Assembly (NCBI GenBank): GCA_019454045.1
Contig: SKCR01038151.1
Span: forward strand, 62,001-126,000
Source of the DNA: Zanthoxylum bungeanum
Lineage: Eukaryota > Streptophyta > Magnoliopsida > Sapindales > Rutaceae
DNA: 64,000 nucleotides
Direction of reading: 5' to 3'
Shown here piece after piece: positions 44,777 to 59,226 of this stretch. How positions within the stretch are numbered: the first letter of the stretch is position 1; every line of letters starts with the position of its first letter. Made by a program: the position numbers and the translations under genes. The notes beneath the pieces are model-generated. The model had not been told where the DNA came from, searched no databases, and worked only from the letters and a program-made list of their open reading frames with translations.

Positions 44777-47700
44777 ATTTCTCCCACTTGCTCTAGTGCC
44801 AATCCATGGTATCATATACAAGCTCAATGTGTATCACATACTCATGGCCCTCAAGAGCTCACCAGCACTCAAGAGGTAGGCATCAACAAGTAAGCCTGCT
44901 TTAACAAATCGAGTTTTTCCCATAAACCCAACTGTTTTCCTTAGCTAGAATCATTCATATTTTATAGAATCAAATTCCACATCAATATGACTCAGATGAT
45001 ATATCAGTATTGTGCTATAGCTTCTGAGTTGTCTATGTCTTTAGAAATCAAATCTAAATACTTTGAGACAACCACAAGCATCACACTAATATGAAAACTT
45101 GTAATCTATAGAGTCACTATGCAACTTCATAAGTCAATACTTCATAAGTTGCAATTGATTCCACTAGTTTAGTAGAATCAATAGTGACACTCCCATTGCA
45201 CCTTTTCTGAATTTAAATGACATAGACCATCTAATGTCATAATTAGAATGAAAACTAATCTGACCTTATGGTTGCTGACTAAATTCTCGATGTATGAGAA
45301 ACTCGTTCTTAATATCTCGAAGATCACAAAGAATATATTTCAAGATCCATCATATGGTCTGCAACATAACAAATAACTCGTAACAATTACGATTAAATTG
45401 ATATCTATAATCGCACATAATACAATATTCATTACGCCATCATCATATGATGCATAAGATTGACTAGACATTTTAATCAATCTCTCTTTCGATAAAGGAA
45501 TAATCTTTTACGAAAGATGAATACTATATAAATAAAAGACAAGTTAACTGTCAAACAATTACACTAAATGTCATACAGACATTCTTACTGTGTCCTTTAT
45601 TAGATCGTATCTAATACGCGACTAATGTGGGTATCTCACAAGTCTCTCAGTTTTATATCATAAATAAAACTTTATATCAAATATAACATAGACTACTCTC
45701 ACTTCTTTCACGGAGAAAAGAAGACTTATGATATATAATACTATAAAGAAATTGTACACTCCCACTGACCCTATTGATAAATATGTATTCTCTATACGTC
45801 GATAAAACTAGATAATCTGACTGATATCAAAATCAGAGAACACAGATTTCCGAAAAGCTCATTTGAGTCTACAATTGGCTCCATAAGCTAGTATATCAAA
45901 CTGTGATCTTAGCAGAATACAAACTCTATGGCTATTCTAGAATGAACTCTTCAAACAAAGAAACCACAACGGATCTCTCATTCGAAGAAATCACTCAAGA
46001 ACACCACTTTGCATTCTTTCGCCAAAAACATAGTTTAATATCAATATCAACATTATACAAAAGAAAGTTTCAAATCTCAAACTTTTCAAATTTCAAATTT
46101 TCTACTATACATATCATATATGTAACTGTAAAAACAAATGGAATCTTAATTAAAGCGATGAATTAGCGCTACTGGAGCATAACCCAAAAAGCATTGAAAA
46201 CCAATTCGGTAACTCTCAATATAAAAGAATCAAATAAAATAAGATTCGATAACTCCCACTGACCAATTCCATCAGAATGGAATTGCGGAAATTTAATACT
46301 GAGTAAGAATCACATTCATTAAATAACTACAGAACTAATTGCCTTAAATTCATGCGTTTGATCACATCAAACATCTTCGAACAATTCAAAGACGCGCAAT
46401 GAATTCTAAAGATATAGTTTTCAATACCATAGAAAAAATATCTTTGAACTATTCAAAAATTCTATCCGAGTTTCATTAGAAACGTATGACAGTTCTTAAA
46501 CAATTCAAGACATTCAACATGTTCTCTATTAGAAACATGTAACTAAGTCATGACAAATCATTAACTGAGTTAAAAAGCAAAGAAAACTATACAAGGCAAT
46601 TTATAATTCATTAAACTACATACTTCCAAAGCATTAGTTTAATAAATCTGTGGTCCAATGACAATCATCAGTTCAATGAGATTTAATCACTTCCTGAATA
46701 CAATATTCATTAAACGGATAAGGATATGTTGTGTGATCTCATATCATACCATCATTTACCATACAGAACAAGCATCTGATGCTTTTACGATAAAATCTCA
46801 TAAAGCATAGTTCTAAGTTATTTATTCTAGCGAATATTTTCTTAATGCTTATATTTCATTAATGACACTACTAGTTGCTTTAAAATATGTAATAACTATT
46901 TATACAGAACAAGTAACTATCCAATAGTCACAAGTTCTGATATCAAAAATCAAAACAGTTATTAAACATTATTTTAAATAACTAGACGAGAGATCTGGTA
47001 TCCAATACCTATAGTTGTCGTATTGTGAGAATCAATATTCTATATACACAACTATACGTATCTCATTTCTTAAGCTTTATAATTTGTTTCAATTATTCAC
47101 ACCATTTGTAAATAATCGATTAGCAAATTATGTTAGACACATAACTTCTAAAAGTCACTAAAAGTAAAGAAATGTCATTAAAAGATAAACAAATACTAAA
47201 GGATTTTCTTAATGCGAGTCAAGAATCTCGAGACATGAACTATTCAAGTCAATTCTTACCGCATAAGAAACAATTCTTTCTAGACAGTTATATCCCTAAA
47301 GCAGATATCTATTTAGATTACCTAATCGCGACTTAGAAATTAAGTCACAAACCATCTTGATTTTCCAAGAAAATCGGAACAACAGTTCCCGATGGTTTCA
47401 ACGAATCTAACAGTATCTAAGTTTAAAATCTTTCTAGAACATATTCTAGAACTACGTAACTATAAGAAAAGTCAGAAAACCTATACATTCAAGTAATATA
47501 CTATGCAGTGAATTTGAAATATAACTCTATAAACAGTATAGAATAAATGAAAACGTAAACAGTAAATTCCATAATATTACACACTGCTTAATTTATGGTT
47601 TTTAAACTCAGTAGTGTCTCCCACTACTTTACGTAATACCGTAATCCCCAACGAACAACGGGAATTCAATAATTAAATCGAATTCAATAGTGAGAGTAGG

Positions 47701-48379
47701 ATCCCAAGAATATATTTCGACTCACAGCTTTGGCACGTTCTCGCCTACGTATATTCATTAGGTAGACAATTATTTGTCAATCACTCACCAGTGACTCCTG
47801 GTTTTGGTCCGAACCGTTTCTAACAGTGACAACTTTGGCACGATCACATGGAGGCGTATCAAGGCTACACTTTTCAATGACAAACTCAAGCTACCGGTGT
47901 AGTCCTGACAGCTTTGGCACGTTCAGGATTTCCACTTTCACTTGAATTTATCTAGTATCAATATAAAAATGGTATGGATAATAATCCTATAACTACATCC
48001 TCACAGCTTTGGCACGATCTCGGATGCACTGATAGAAAAATAAACATAAACCGTATGGACAAAACAAACCAAGAAACATGTATCCAATACACGTTCCTTA
48101 ACAGCAATATTTAAAAGCGGAGATTTTCCTATGGAAGCTATACTCTACATCCAATTCAGAATTTTAATCTAAATCATTTTCTAAACAATTCAATTCTACC
48201 TATAGAAAATATAACTTAATTTAACAATTAAATTTCGTTACATTTTCGTTAGCGAAGAATCGAAAAGTAAAGAAACATATATAGATTCCTACCATGTGCG
48301 AATATTAAAATTGGATTAAATATCAAATATCAAGCATGAATAATGTAATGGATGAAGCATTAGACCCGCTCTGATACAT
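44777..48379 (-). other. X internal region 2
   Basis: A 3.6-kb non-coding interior and the cleanest copy. It shows the empty site for the Y-type solo LTR (near 45889) and the stem-loop series at 47708-48026 with the stems GAATATA, GTGA, TCCTGA and CATCC retained. The PBS reads GCTCTGATACA (about 48368-48378), one base short. Confidence 0.75.
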
Positions 48380-48383
48380 TTTT

Positions 48384-51300
48384 TGTTGGGGTTTTGGGCA
48401 TTGGGCGCAGCGGAAGCGCGGGTCTGGGCGAAATCATATTTTAAAATTTTTTCAAAATATCAAATAAATTATTCAATATCTAATATGAATAATTTATTCA
48501 TATCTCACCTAAACCTATTTAATCAATATCAAATATTGACATTAAATAATGTTGAAAACTCGCGAAACTTTTACGAAAACCAATTTTCCGCAAAATGGCC
48601 TAAAATGTATTTTTGACCGAACCGACTACCCGACAATTATGGAAACTGCCCAGGTCAGCTCCAATAGTGTCGGGGCAGTCCATAGGCTGCCCGAACAGTG
48701 ACAGATTCACTCTTTGGATAGCAGTCACCCGGTTGGCTCAAAATCCACCCGGTAACACCGTTTTTGGCCGTTTTCGCTTATTTAAGTCGGAAATACTTTC
48801 CGGCAATTATGCCAACACCCAAATTACATCCAAAAAATTCTAACGACTACAATTTCATCACCAAATCAGAATTACTGCCAGGTCTGATCAGTAAGTTAAA
48901 ACAGTTCAATTTTCATGTTTAAATCTAATTTTATCACAAGATTAATCAAATTAATCAATCACCAAACGAGTCCACCACATATGAACACCCAAGAACAATT
49001 CTAGGCTATTTAGAGTGGATCAATTGTTGGACAGTTATGACCCATAGCGTCACTGTTTGTAAAAGACATTGTGTTTTTGTACTAAATTTACTATGTAGTA
49101 ATGAAATTGCCTTTTACCATTTTGTAATTAATTTACTTTGATATAGAAATGGTAGAAGTCCTTATGATTAGTTCCGGATTGAGATGATATGAGATAGTAT
49201 CAATCCATAAAGGTTTAATCATTAAATATCCCTAGTCGTAGTATTATCAAGACTGGACATCGATAATGCGGAATAGACTAGTATTGCACTTGTGCGCGTT
49301 GTGAGGGCATAACGACACAATTCTCATATGTTTAAGTATTGGATACTTATGCAAGTGCGATAGGAGGTTGTGTGTTTACCGATGGTACGAAAAACAGCTT
49401 CGCTCTGGATAGACCCCGCGGAATCCCATTGGTAGTATGTATATGTGTCTATGGGAGTCCGCTTCAGGGTAGGTGTATTTGGTCTTAACCTGAGACTTGC
49501 ATCGCTAGTACTTGCGACAATCGGTAAACTTTCGTTTTGGTCGTCCAGGGCTTTAACAGGTTCTGTGTGCGCCTCTTCTAGGTTTATTGAGAATCGTAGT
49601 GTATTGGATGTGATGTCAAGATGGGAGTATCACTTCAGACATATGGAGATGATGATCACGCAGGGATTCGGAACTAGTTCTCTATAGTGTTGCAACCATA
49701 GTGATAATATGACAAGGTCATGATTATCCGATTCAAAGAGACTAGTTGCTTGATATCCGATATGTGCTTCGTACGGGGCAGACACTTTCCAGCCCTAGGC
49801 CTTGCACGTGACATCAGATACTGGATCGCTATATGCAATACTACGTATACTACGCCTGACATAGATTATATATTCCAGTAAGAATATTTCTGGAGAATTG
49901 GGTAGGCATGGTGCTTTGCTAGAAGCCAACCATGTCTTGTAAATCGGTAAGCACGTAGTACGGGGTACTCACTTTATCGGATAGTCCGATAACCGGATTT
50001 ACTGCCAACATATCCAGAGATCTCTTGGGTCGCTTCCCAAAGATTCACCGATGACAGTTGACTTAAAATATAATTAATAGGATTAATTTAGAGAGAGAAA
50101 ATTAATCTGGGATTAATTGGGGCTTTATTTAATCTGGGATTAAATGTGTTCAGTAGAGAGAGAACGCGATTAATTTGGAATTAATCGGTAAAATAAATTT
50201 AATAGTTAAATTTGATTTTTCTATTTAATTTATTTAAATGGGCTAAAATTAATATATCGGATATATTAATACGAATTGGATTTCGTTACAAAATTAAAGT
50301 CGGACTTTAATACGAACGAACGAGTTAATTTAGAATTAATTCGTAAACGACGATCGTAATATATTTGCGAGGCATCGATATTTAATTAAATTAGATTTAA
50401 TTATTTAACGACGGAGAAATTCGTTTAATCGGATTAAACGGAACCGAGCCGCGGCAAATGTTCGTAAGATATTTGAATTTTGAATTCAAATATGTGGGGC
50501 CCACTTCACATGTGTGGTAGGTGGTGGTAGTTGGCATTTATGCCAAGCCACCAACCACTCAACCACCTTGTTTTACTTTTTGTAAACCATTTACCAAACC
50601 TACCAAGTTTAGGGTAAAAGGGTGAAATAGTTTTACCTAAAGGTGAATAACAAAAAGGAAAATCTCTACACTTGTTACACAACACATTTATTCACAAGTT
50701 GAAAAATGAAAACCCTAGTTCTTGGAGGCACTTGGGCGTGAGCATTGGGCTTCTCTTCACTTGGATTTTTTCATCAAATCAACAAGCTAGCACTTAAGCA
50801 AGTCAACAAAGGTGATAGGGAAACATCTCAAAAGCTTGGAATCATCAAAAGGTTGGATCTTGGAGATCATCCTCTCAAAAATTTTAAAGCTCTATCCACT
50901 CATTGTAAGTTTATTCCGCACCTTATAATGATCATATGAAATGCTTTTCATGCTTATTAGATCCTATAATGTTCTAGGAACACTAACATCAATAACTCTA
51001 GAATGGAAAAAATTCAATAATTGAATAAATTGGCATAATATTACAATAATATTCACAAATTTCACTTCACATATGCTCAACAACTTCCATTCATCCATCA
51101 AAAACCAAAAGCCCCAAATATTATAAGCTAAGAATCCCTAGAACAATTCTAAGAAATCATGAAACTAGAAACAACTTTCAAAGATTTAGGGATTTGAAGA
51201 TTACCTTTTAAAACTCCAAAATTCCATAAGCCTTTTCTTGATTTTCTTTACTTATAAGCTTGAATAATTAGGCTTGAATGAAACTCAAATTTTCATGTTC

Positions 51301-52899
51301 TCCATTTGAGGTTCTCGGCAATGTTGAAGACAACAAGAGAGAGAAAAAAAATTTCATTTTAAAACCCTTGTTGACCGAAATTAGTGGTCAAAATGGAGCA
51401 ATTTTGTCTTTTTATTTTTTAATCAAATTAAAAACAATTTCACTTTATTTTAGCCAATCAAATTAGGAAATAACAAAGTGAAATCCAACTCATGCCAAGT
51501 GTTCCAATTATTTGTCACCATGTATCATATCCATAATGACATTTGGATAAGGTTGGAAAATTCAATTATTTAATTATTTAACTATTAAATAATTAAACTA
51601 TTAATTAACACAAATTATATATTTTATTTACATTAAATAATAAATACATATATTCATGGCATGTGTCAAAATCTCAATTGACGAATAATTAATGTGTATA
51701 TAATCGTATTATGTATCAAATACAAATACACAATAATTATTAGCGGACAAAATCCCCTAATTGCATGTGTTGTCGTTTAACGATTAAACGATCCGAATTA
51801 ACTCATTTAATCCGGTGAAGTATTATGAATAATCTGTATTATTCATATCGAGTTGCCCAAGTGCTCAACGAGTACACTTCATATTGTGGGACTCTCTAAG
51901 TTTAGGTTTATCCGTCACAAAATCCAATTTCGTGTCCATAATCCACCCACTCATGGATTATGACGACCACAGATAATCTCACTAAACTATGCAAGCCGAG
52001 GTCATAGCATACGTATAATCCCTCCGTCACAGGCCATCCCTATTATACCTGGGATATAGATCAGAATGTCAAATCTGTTTGGTATAATACAGTCGACTTC
52101 TAATTTAAGATTACGAAATAACACTCGAAACTGGTTTCCGACATTATACCACGGCCATGGATTTACTAGATCGTAAACACGAGAGGATGCCTATGCCCTG
52201 TACATAGGACTGACGGATCCTATCTTGATACGCACAGGATATCATGAGCATCGGTCTACACCCAACGAACAGACGGAGGTCTAATCATGGCTAGAACTTT
52301 GACGTGACTGCCATCAAAGTGTGGAGGATACCTCATATATCCACGGTGGTATCTCAAGTCGAAGGACCACTATGATCGCTCAACTCGAGAAGGTTCCTAT
52401 TGACGTTGGTGTACCATCTATTAGGAAACCTTCAGTGAGTGGTTCAGTGTCTTATCAAATAAATACCTACATGTCTATACGAGTCTCCCAAGACTCATGG
52501 TTCACTGGAATAAACCATCGGACCAAGTCATGATATATGACATGTACTGGTCTCAGCGGATTTTACTAACCGACCCGTGTCAGTAAATCTTGACCAGGAA
52601 CTTTATTTAAGGATATACAACTAATAGTGCGCTTCCCAATGTCAATTACAAACTACGTTGTAACTGCGCACTATACTGTAAATCCTAGGGTCTTTTTCTA
52701 ATATACACGTATCACTGAACGAGATTCAGTTTCGATCTAATCGTAATCAGATATCTAATTATGATTTGATCTAATAAGTGTATAAAAGACAATGGTGCTA
52801 CCATTAAATTAAGTAATATTATGTAAAATATAATTGCTTGTATTTATGAATCAGATATAAATACGATCCAGATTGGCACTCGGAGCACCAACCCTAACA
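48384..52899 (-). repeat. X LTR d, interrupted by a copia solo LTR
   Basis: A full X LTR (about 2.55 kb once the insertion is discounted). It starts TGTTGGGGTTTTGGG and ends ACCAACCCTAACA. The insertion sits at GTGGATCAAT/AACTCTAGAATGG, a site seen uninterrupted in the other copies, for example near 40290. Confidence 0.85.
49025..50988 (+). mobile_element. Solo LTR of the copia A family
   Basis: It starts TGTTGGACAGTTATGACCC and ends GGAACACTAACA, flanked by the perfect 5-bp TSD TCAAT (49020-49024 and 50989-50993). It is 1964 bp long and collinear with copia A LTR pieces, although diverged. This copy gives the full LTR length of the family. No coding potential. Confidence 0.92.
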
Positions 52900-55800
52900 A
52901 TTTATCCCACTTGCTCTAGTGCAAATCCATGGTATCATATACTCATCTCAATGTGTATTGCATACTCATGGCCCTCAAGAGCTCACCAGCACTCAAGTGG
53001 TAGGCACCAACAAGTAAGCCTGCTTTAACAAATCGAGTGTGTCCAACCGTTTTCCTTAGCTAGCATCATTCATATTTTGTAGAATCAAATTCCACATCAA
53101 TATGACTCAGATGATATATCAATATTGTGCTATAGCTTCTGAGTTATCTATGTATTTAGAAATCAAATCCAACTACTTTGAGACAACTGCAAACATCACA
53201 CTAATATGAAAACTTCTAATCTATAGAGTCACTATGCAACTTCATAAGTCAATACTTCATAAGTTGCAATTGATTCCACTAGTTTAGTAGAATCAACGGT
53301 GACACTCCCACTGCATCTTTTCTGACTTTAAATGACATAGACCATCTAATGTCATAATTAGAATCAAAACTAATCTGACCTTATGGTTGCTGACTAAATT
53401 TTCCATGTATGAGAAACTCGTTCTTAATATCTCAAAAATCACAAAGAACATGTTTCAAGATCCATCATATGGCCTGCAACATAACAAAATAACTTGTAAC
53501 AATTACGATTAAATTGATATCTATAATCGCACATAATACAGTTTTCATTACGCTATCATCCTATGATACATAAGATTGACTAGACATTTTAATCAATCTC
53601 TCTTTCAACAATGGAATCATCCTTTACGAAAGATGAATACTATATACATAAAAGACACGTTAATTGTCAAACAGTTACACTAACTGTCATACAGACATTC
53701 TTAATGTGTCCTTTATTAGATCGTATCTAATACGCGACTAATGAGAGTATCTCACAAGTCTCTCAGTTTTATATCATATATAAGACCTTATATCAAATAT
53801 AACAATGACTACTCTCACTGCTTTCACGGAGAAAAGAAGACTTATGATATATAATACTAGAAAGTAATTTATACGCTCCCACTGACCCTACTGACAAATA
53901 TGTATTCTCTGTACTTCGATAAAACCAGAAAATCTGACTGATATCAAAACTTGATCATAGTAAGCCATGAATAATCTTAGATCTATGGTTTAATGCTAAG
54001 TTCCAGAATCGATATCAAATATCGCTCCCAATATAAATTATAGGATAATTTTATTCGATAAGAAAACATCAGAATCATTAAGTATCGAATACTTTGTAAA
54101 TTATTCTTACATCCTATTGGACTTATACGGAAGTTTTCTAAGGGTCTTTTCATCTTCTTAATTACGTAGTTCCATTACAGTTTATCACTCTCTCATTTGA
54201 CTTCAATAAGTCAAGTCTTTTCTACAATCGTCAACATCCAAGGTTAACCACCAAGTAACCAAACAATTTTATTACTCGGGATCGTAGAAAAGATATTCTA
54301 TGAAACAGAATACAATATTACACTAATTAGAATAAATGATAAACCTATCACTCGTACCTCCGAGGTACACGTACTTTCAATTATATAACCATTATACAAA
54401 AGAAAGTTTCAAATCTCAACTTTTCAAGATTCGAATTTTCTACTACACATATAATATTTTTAACTGTAAAAACAAATGGAACCTTAATTAAAGCGATTGA
54501 ATTAGCGTTACTAGAGCATAACCCCAAAAGCATTGAAAACCAATTCGGTAACTCTTAATATCAACGAATCAAATCATATAAGATTTGATAACTCCCACTG
54601 ACCAATTCCATCGGAATGAAATCGCGGAAATTTAATACTGAGTAAGAATCACATTAATTAAATAACTACAGAACTAATTGCCTTAAATTCATGCGTTTGA
54701 TCATATCAAACATCTTCGAACAATTCAAAGATGCGCAATGAATTTCTAAAGATACAGTTTTCAATAACATAGACAAAATATCTTTGAACTATTCAAAAAT
54801 CTATCCGAGTTTCATTAGAAACATATTAACAGTTCTTGAACAATTCAAGACATTCAACATGTTCTCTATTAGAAACACGTAACTAAGTCATGACAATTCA
54901 TTAACTGAGTTACAAAGCAAAGAAAACTATACAAGGCAATTTCTAATTCATTAAACTACATACTTCCAAAGCATTAGTTTAATAAATCTGTGGTCCAATG
55001 ACAATCATCGGTTAAATGAGATTTAATCACTTCCTGAATACAATATTCATTAAACGGATAAGGATATGTGGTGTGATCTCATATCAAACCATCATTTACC
55101 ATACAGAACAAGCATCTGATGCATTTACGATAAAATCTCATAACGCCCAGTTCTAAGTTATTTATTCTACTGAATATTTTCTTAATGCTTATATTTCATT
55201 AATGACACTACTAGTTGCTTTAAAATATGTAATAACTATTTATACAGAACAAGTAACTATCCAATAGTCACAAGTTCTGGTATCAAATATCAAAACAGTT
55301 ATTAAACATTATTTTAAATAACTAGATGGAAGATCTGGTATCGAATACCTACAGTTGTCGTATTGTGAGAATCAATATTCTATATACACAACTGTACGTA
55401 TCTCATTTCTTAAGCTTTATAATTTATGTTCAATAATTCACAACATTTGCAAATAATCGATTAGCAAATTGTGTCAGACACGTGACTTCTAAAAATCACT
55501 AAAAGTAAAGAAATGTCATTAAAAGATAAACAAATACTAAAATGGTTTTCTTAATGCGAGTCAAGAATCTCGAGACATGAACTATTCAAGTCAATTTTTA
55601 CTGCATAAGAAACAATTCTTTCTAGACAGTTATATCCCTAAAGCAGATATCTATTTAGATTACCTAATCGCGACTTAGAAACTAAGTCACAAACCATCTT
55701 GATTTTCCAAGAAAATCGGAACAACAGTTCCCGATGGTTTCAACTAATCTAACAATATCTAAGTCTACTGCCTTTCTAGAACTACGCAACCATAAGCAAA

Positions 55801-56709
55801 GTTAGAAAACCTATATATTCAAGTAATATACGATGCAGTGAATTAGAAATATAAATCTATAAATAGTATAGAATAAAGGAAAACGTAAACAGTAAATTCC
55901 ATAATATTACACACTGCTTAAGTTATGGATTTTAAACTCAGCAGTGTCTCCCACTACTTTACGTAATACGGTAATCCCCAAAGGACAACCGGAATTCAAT
56001 AATTAATCGAATTCCATAGTGAGAGCAGGATCCCTTGAATATATTTCGACTCACAGCTTTGGCACGTTCTCGCCTACGTATATTCATTAGGTAGACAATT
56101 CTTTGTCAATCACTCACTTACCAGTGACTCCTGGTTTTGGTCCTAACCGTTTCTCGCTGTGACAGCTTTGGCACGTTCACAGGGAGGCGTATCAAGGCTA
56201 CACTTGTCAATGACAAACTCAAGCTACTGGTTTAGTCCTGACAACTTTGGCATGTTCAGGATTTCCACTTTCACTTGAATTTATCCAGTATCAATATACA
56301 CAGGTATGGATAATAATCCTATAACTACACCCTCACCGCTTTGGCATGATCTCAGATGCACTTATAGAAAAATACCCATAAACAATACTGACAAGACGGA
56401 CCAAGAAACATGTATCCAATACACGTTACTTAAAGCATATTTAAAAGCGGAGATTTTCCTATGGAAGCTATACTCTACATCCAATGCAGAATTTTAATCT
56501 AAATCATTTTCTAAACAATTCAATTCTACCTATAGAAAATATAACTTAATTTAACAATTAAATTTCGTTACATTTTCGTTAGCGAAGAATCGAAAAGTAA
56601 AGAAACATATTTAGATTCCTAACATATGCGAAAATTAAAATTGGATTAAATATCAAATATCAAGCATGAATAATGTAATGGATGAAGCATCAGACCCACT
56701 CTGATACCA
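52900..56709 (-). other. X internal region 3, mosaic
   Basis: 3.8 kb, non-coding. It follows units 1 and 2 except for a segment at about 53948-54390 that replaces a shorter, unrelated segment there (45830-46055 in unit 2). PBS ACTCTGATACCA (56698-56709) has one change. The stem-loop series (56034-56360) is present, but the last stem has decayed. Confidence 0.75.
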
Positions 56710-56714
56710 TATTT

Positions 56715-58200
56715 TGTTGGGGTTTTGGGCATTGGGCGCAGCGGAAGCGCGGGTCCGGGCGAAATCATATTTGAAATTTTTTTCAAAATATCAAATAAAT
56801 TATTCAATATCTAATATGAATAATTTATTCATATCTCACCTAAACCTATTTAATCAATATCAAATATTGACATTAAATAATGTTGAAAACTCGCGAAACT
56901 TTTACGAAAACCAATTTTCCGCAAAATGGCCTAAAATGTATTTTTGACCGAACCGACTACCCGACAATTATGGAAACTGTCCAGGTCAGCTCTAATAGTG
57001 TCGGGGCAGTCCATAGGCTGACCGAACAGTGACGGATTCACTCTTTGGACAGCCGTCACCCGGTTGGCTCAAAATCCACCCGGTAACGCCGTTTTTCGCC
57101 GTTTTCGCTTATTTCAAGTCGGAAATACTTTCCGGCAATTATGCTAACACCCAAATTACATCCAAAAAATTTTAAAGACTACAATTTCATCACCAAATCA
57201 GAATTACTTATAGGTCTGATCAGTAAGTTAAAACAGTCCACTTTTCATGTTTAAATCCAATTTTATCCCAAGATTAATCAAATTAATCAATCACCAAATG
57301 AGTTCCACCACATTTGAACACCCAAGAACAATTCTAGGCTATTTAGTGTGGATCAATAACTCTTGAATGGCAACAATCTAATAATTGAATAAATTGGCAT
57401 AATATTACAATAATCTTCACAAATTTCACTTCACACATGCTCAACAACTTCCATTCATCCATCAAAAACCAAAAGCCCCAAATATTATAAGCTAAGAATC
57501 CCTAGAACAATTCTAAGAAATCAAGAAACTAGAAACAAATTTCAAAGCTTTAGGGTTTTGAAGATTACCTTTTAAAACTCCAAAATTCCATAAGCCCTTT
57601 CTTAATTTTCTTTACTTATAAGCTTGAATCATCAAGCTGAATGAAACCCATTTTTCATGTTCTCCGTTTTTGGTTCTCGGCAATGTTGAAGGCAACAAGA
57701 GAGAGAATTTTTTTTGTCATTTTAAAACCCTTGTTGACCGAAACTAGTGGTCAAAATGGAACAATTTTGTCTTTTTATTTTTTAATCAAATTAAAAACAA
57801 TTTCACTTTATTTTAGCCAATCAAATTAGGACATAATAAAGTGAAATCCAAATCATGCCAAGTGTTCCAATTATTTGTCACCATGTATCATATCCATAAT
57901 TACAATTGGATAAGGTTGGAAAATACAATTATTCAATTATTTAACTATTAAATAATTAAACAATTAATTAACACAAATATATGTATTTTATTTACATTAA
58001 ATAATAAATACATATATTCATGGCATGTGTCAAAATATCATTTGACGAATAATTAATGTGTATCTAATCGTATTATGTATCAAATATAAATAGACAATAA
58101 TTATTAGCGGACAAAATCCCCTAATTGCATGTGTTGTCGTTTAACGATTAAACGATCCAGATTAACTCATTTAATCCGGTGAAGTATTATGAATAATCTG
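56715..58200 (-). repeat. X LTR e, cut by element Z
   Basis: Collinear with the other X LTRs from TGTTGGGGTTTTGGG to GAATAATCTG at 58200. There the expected TATTATTCATAT is replaced by TGTTGACGGGTG. The rest should reappear on the far side of Z, beyond the window. Confidence 0.85.
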
Positions 58201-59226
58201 TGTTGACGGGTGATTTTGGTCTCAGTGGCAATATCGGGATATAGCCCCCGGGACAATCCTCCCCAAACTGTGAATTTGTTTGGTTATGGGGACCAAAAGC
58301 AAACTTTGACAAAAAAAGCAGATAAAACACACAATCAACAAAGAATTTTTACGTGGTTCGGCGGGATGGATCCAGCCTACGTCCACGGACACAAAATGAG
58401 TGGGGGTGTTTTATTACTGGAATGAGCTTGGCCGACCTGTTTTACGACTGGTCAAAGTGAAACCGAGCCGTTTGTGCTCTGTATTTTACAAGATAGTTCT
58501 ATTCTATTTTTAAGATCTTTTTGACTATCCACTCACCAACCCTTACAAATGTGTTTTCCCTCCCCTTTTATATTAGTGAACGTGTAGCACCGTTCCTGAA
58601 CCTAGGTGATGTCACCCACGTGGATTCCTAAATCGTTGACCGGCTCTCTTCCTCAAAGCTACTTAGGCGAGAACAAACCTATTACCTCGTTATCCTGCCC
58701 CTTCACATCATCTCGTACTCTGCCCCATGTGATAGTGACTTTTCAGACCTAACTTGTACTTTGCCCCATGTGATAGTGACGTTTCAAACCTTCCTTGTAC
58801 TCTACCCCATGTGATAGTGACGTTTCAAATCTTTCTACACTCTGCCCCATGTGATAGTGATGTTACAAACCTTGAGAGGATCAAGCGGTGGAGAACGATA
58901 TAAGGAAGAGTCTGGAATACCCTGCCAACAGATCGGTCTCCAAGAGGTCGGTCAAAATGATCTTCTGAACCGAGAATGCTTATGCCGATCTGATAATGCC
59001 CGAACATGTCATGTGGTCGGTGTCGGACCATAAAATGGTCGGTAATAATCGTCAGAACATGCCACGTCATATGGTCGGCACTACTCTGAAGGTGAGGCCG
59101 GTACTAAGAGGCTAGTCAAGGGATAGAATCAAACCTTATGGAAGCTGGACTCCCATACGAGGAAAATACCCTCTCTACCCTTGCCGCACTGCTCAGATGC
59201 TTTGGTGCTAGAAATTACCACCAACA
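58201..59226 (+). repeat. Putative LTR of Z
   Basis: 1026 bp with TGTTG/CAACA ends. It includes four copies of a 41-bp repeat around GCCCCATGTGATAGTGA (58713-58870) and a TTTTATATTAG box near 58567. The assignment rests on the ends only, since the partner LTR is not visible. Confidence 0.45.

Larger units (their letters stand above)
30040..58200 (-). mobile_element. Tandem array of non-coding copia-like element X
   Basis: Five LTR copies alternate with internal regions, all on the - strand: LTR 30040-32591, internal, LTR 39660-42202, internal fragment, partial LTR 42608-44776, internal, LTR 48384-52899 (interrupted), internal, LTR 56715-58200 (cut). Single LTRs are shared between neighbouring units, as expected from unequal LTR recombination. 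LTRs are about 2.55 kb and internal regions 3.6-3.8 kb. PBS (TGGTATCAGAGC) and PPT are present but no gag or pol can be read, so X is a LARD-like non-autonomous copia relative. The left target copy CAGAA is at 30035-30039; the right end is outside. Confidence 0.8.
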
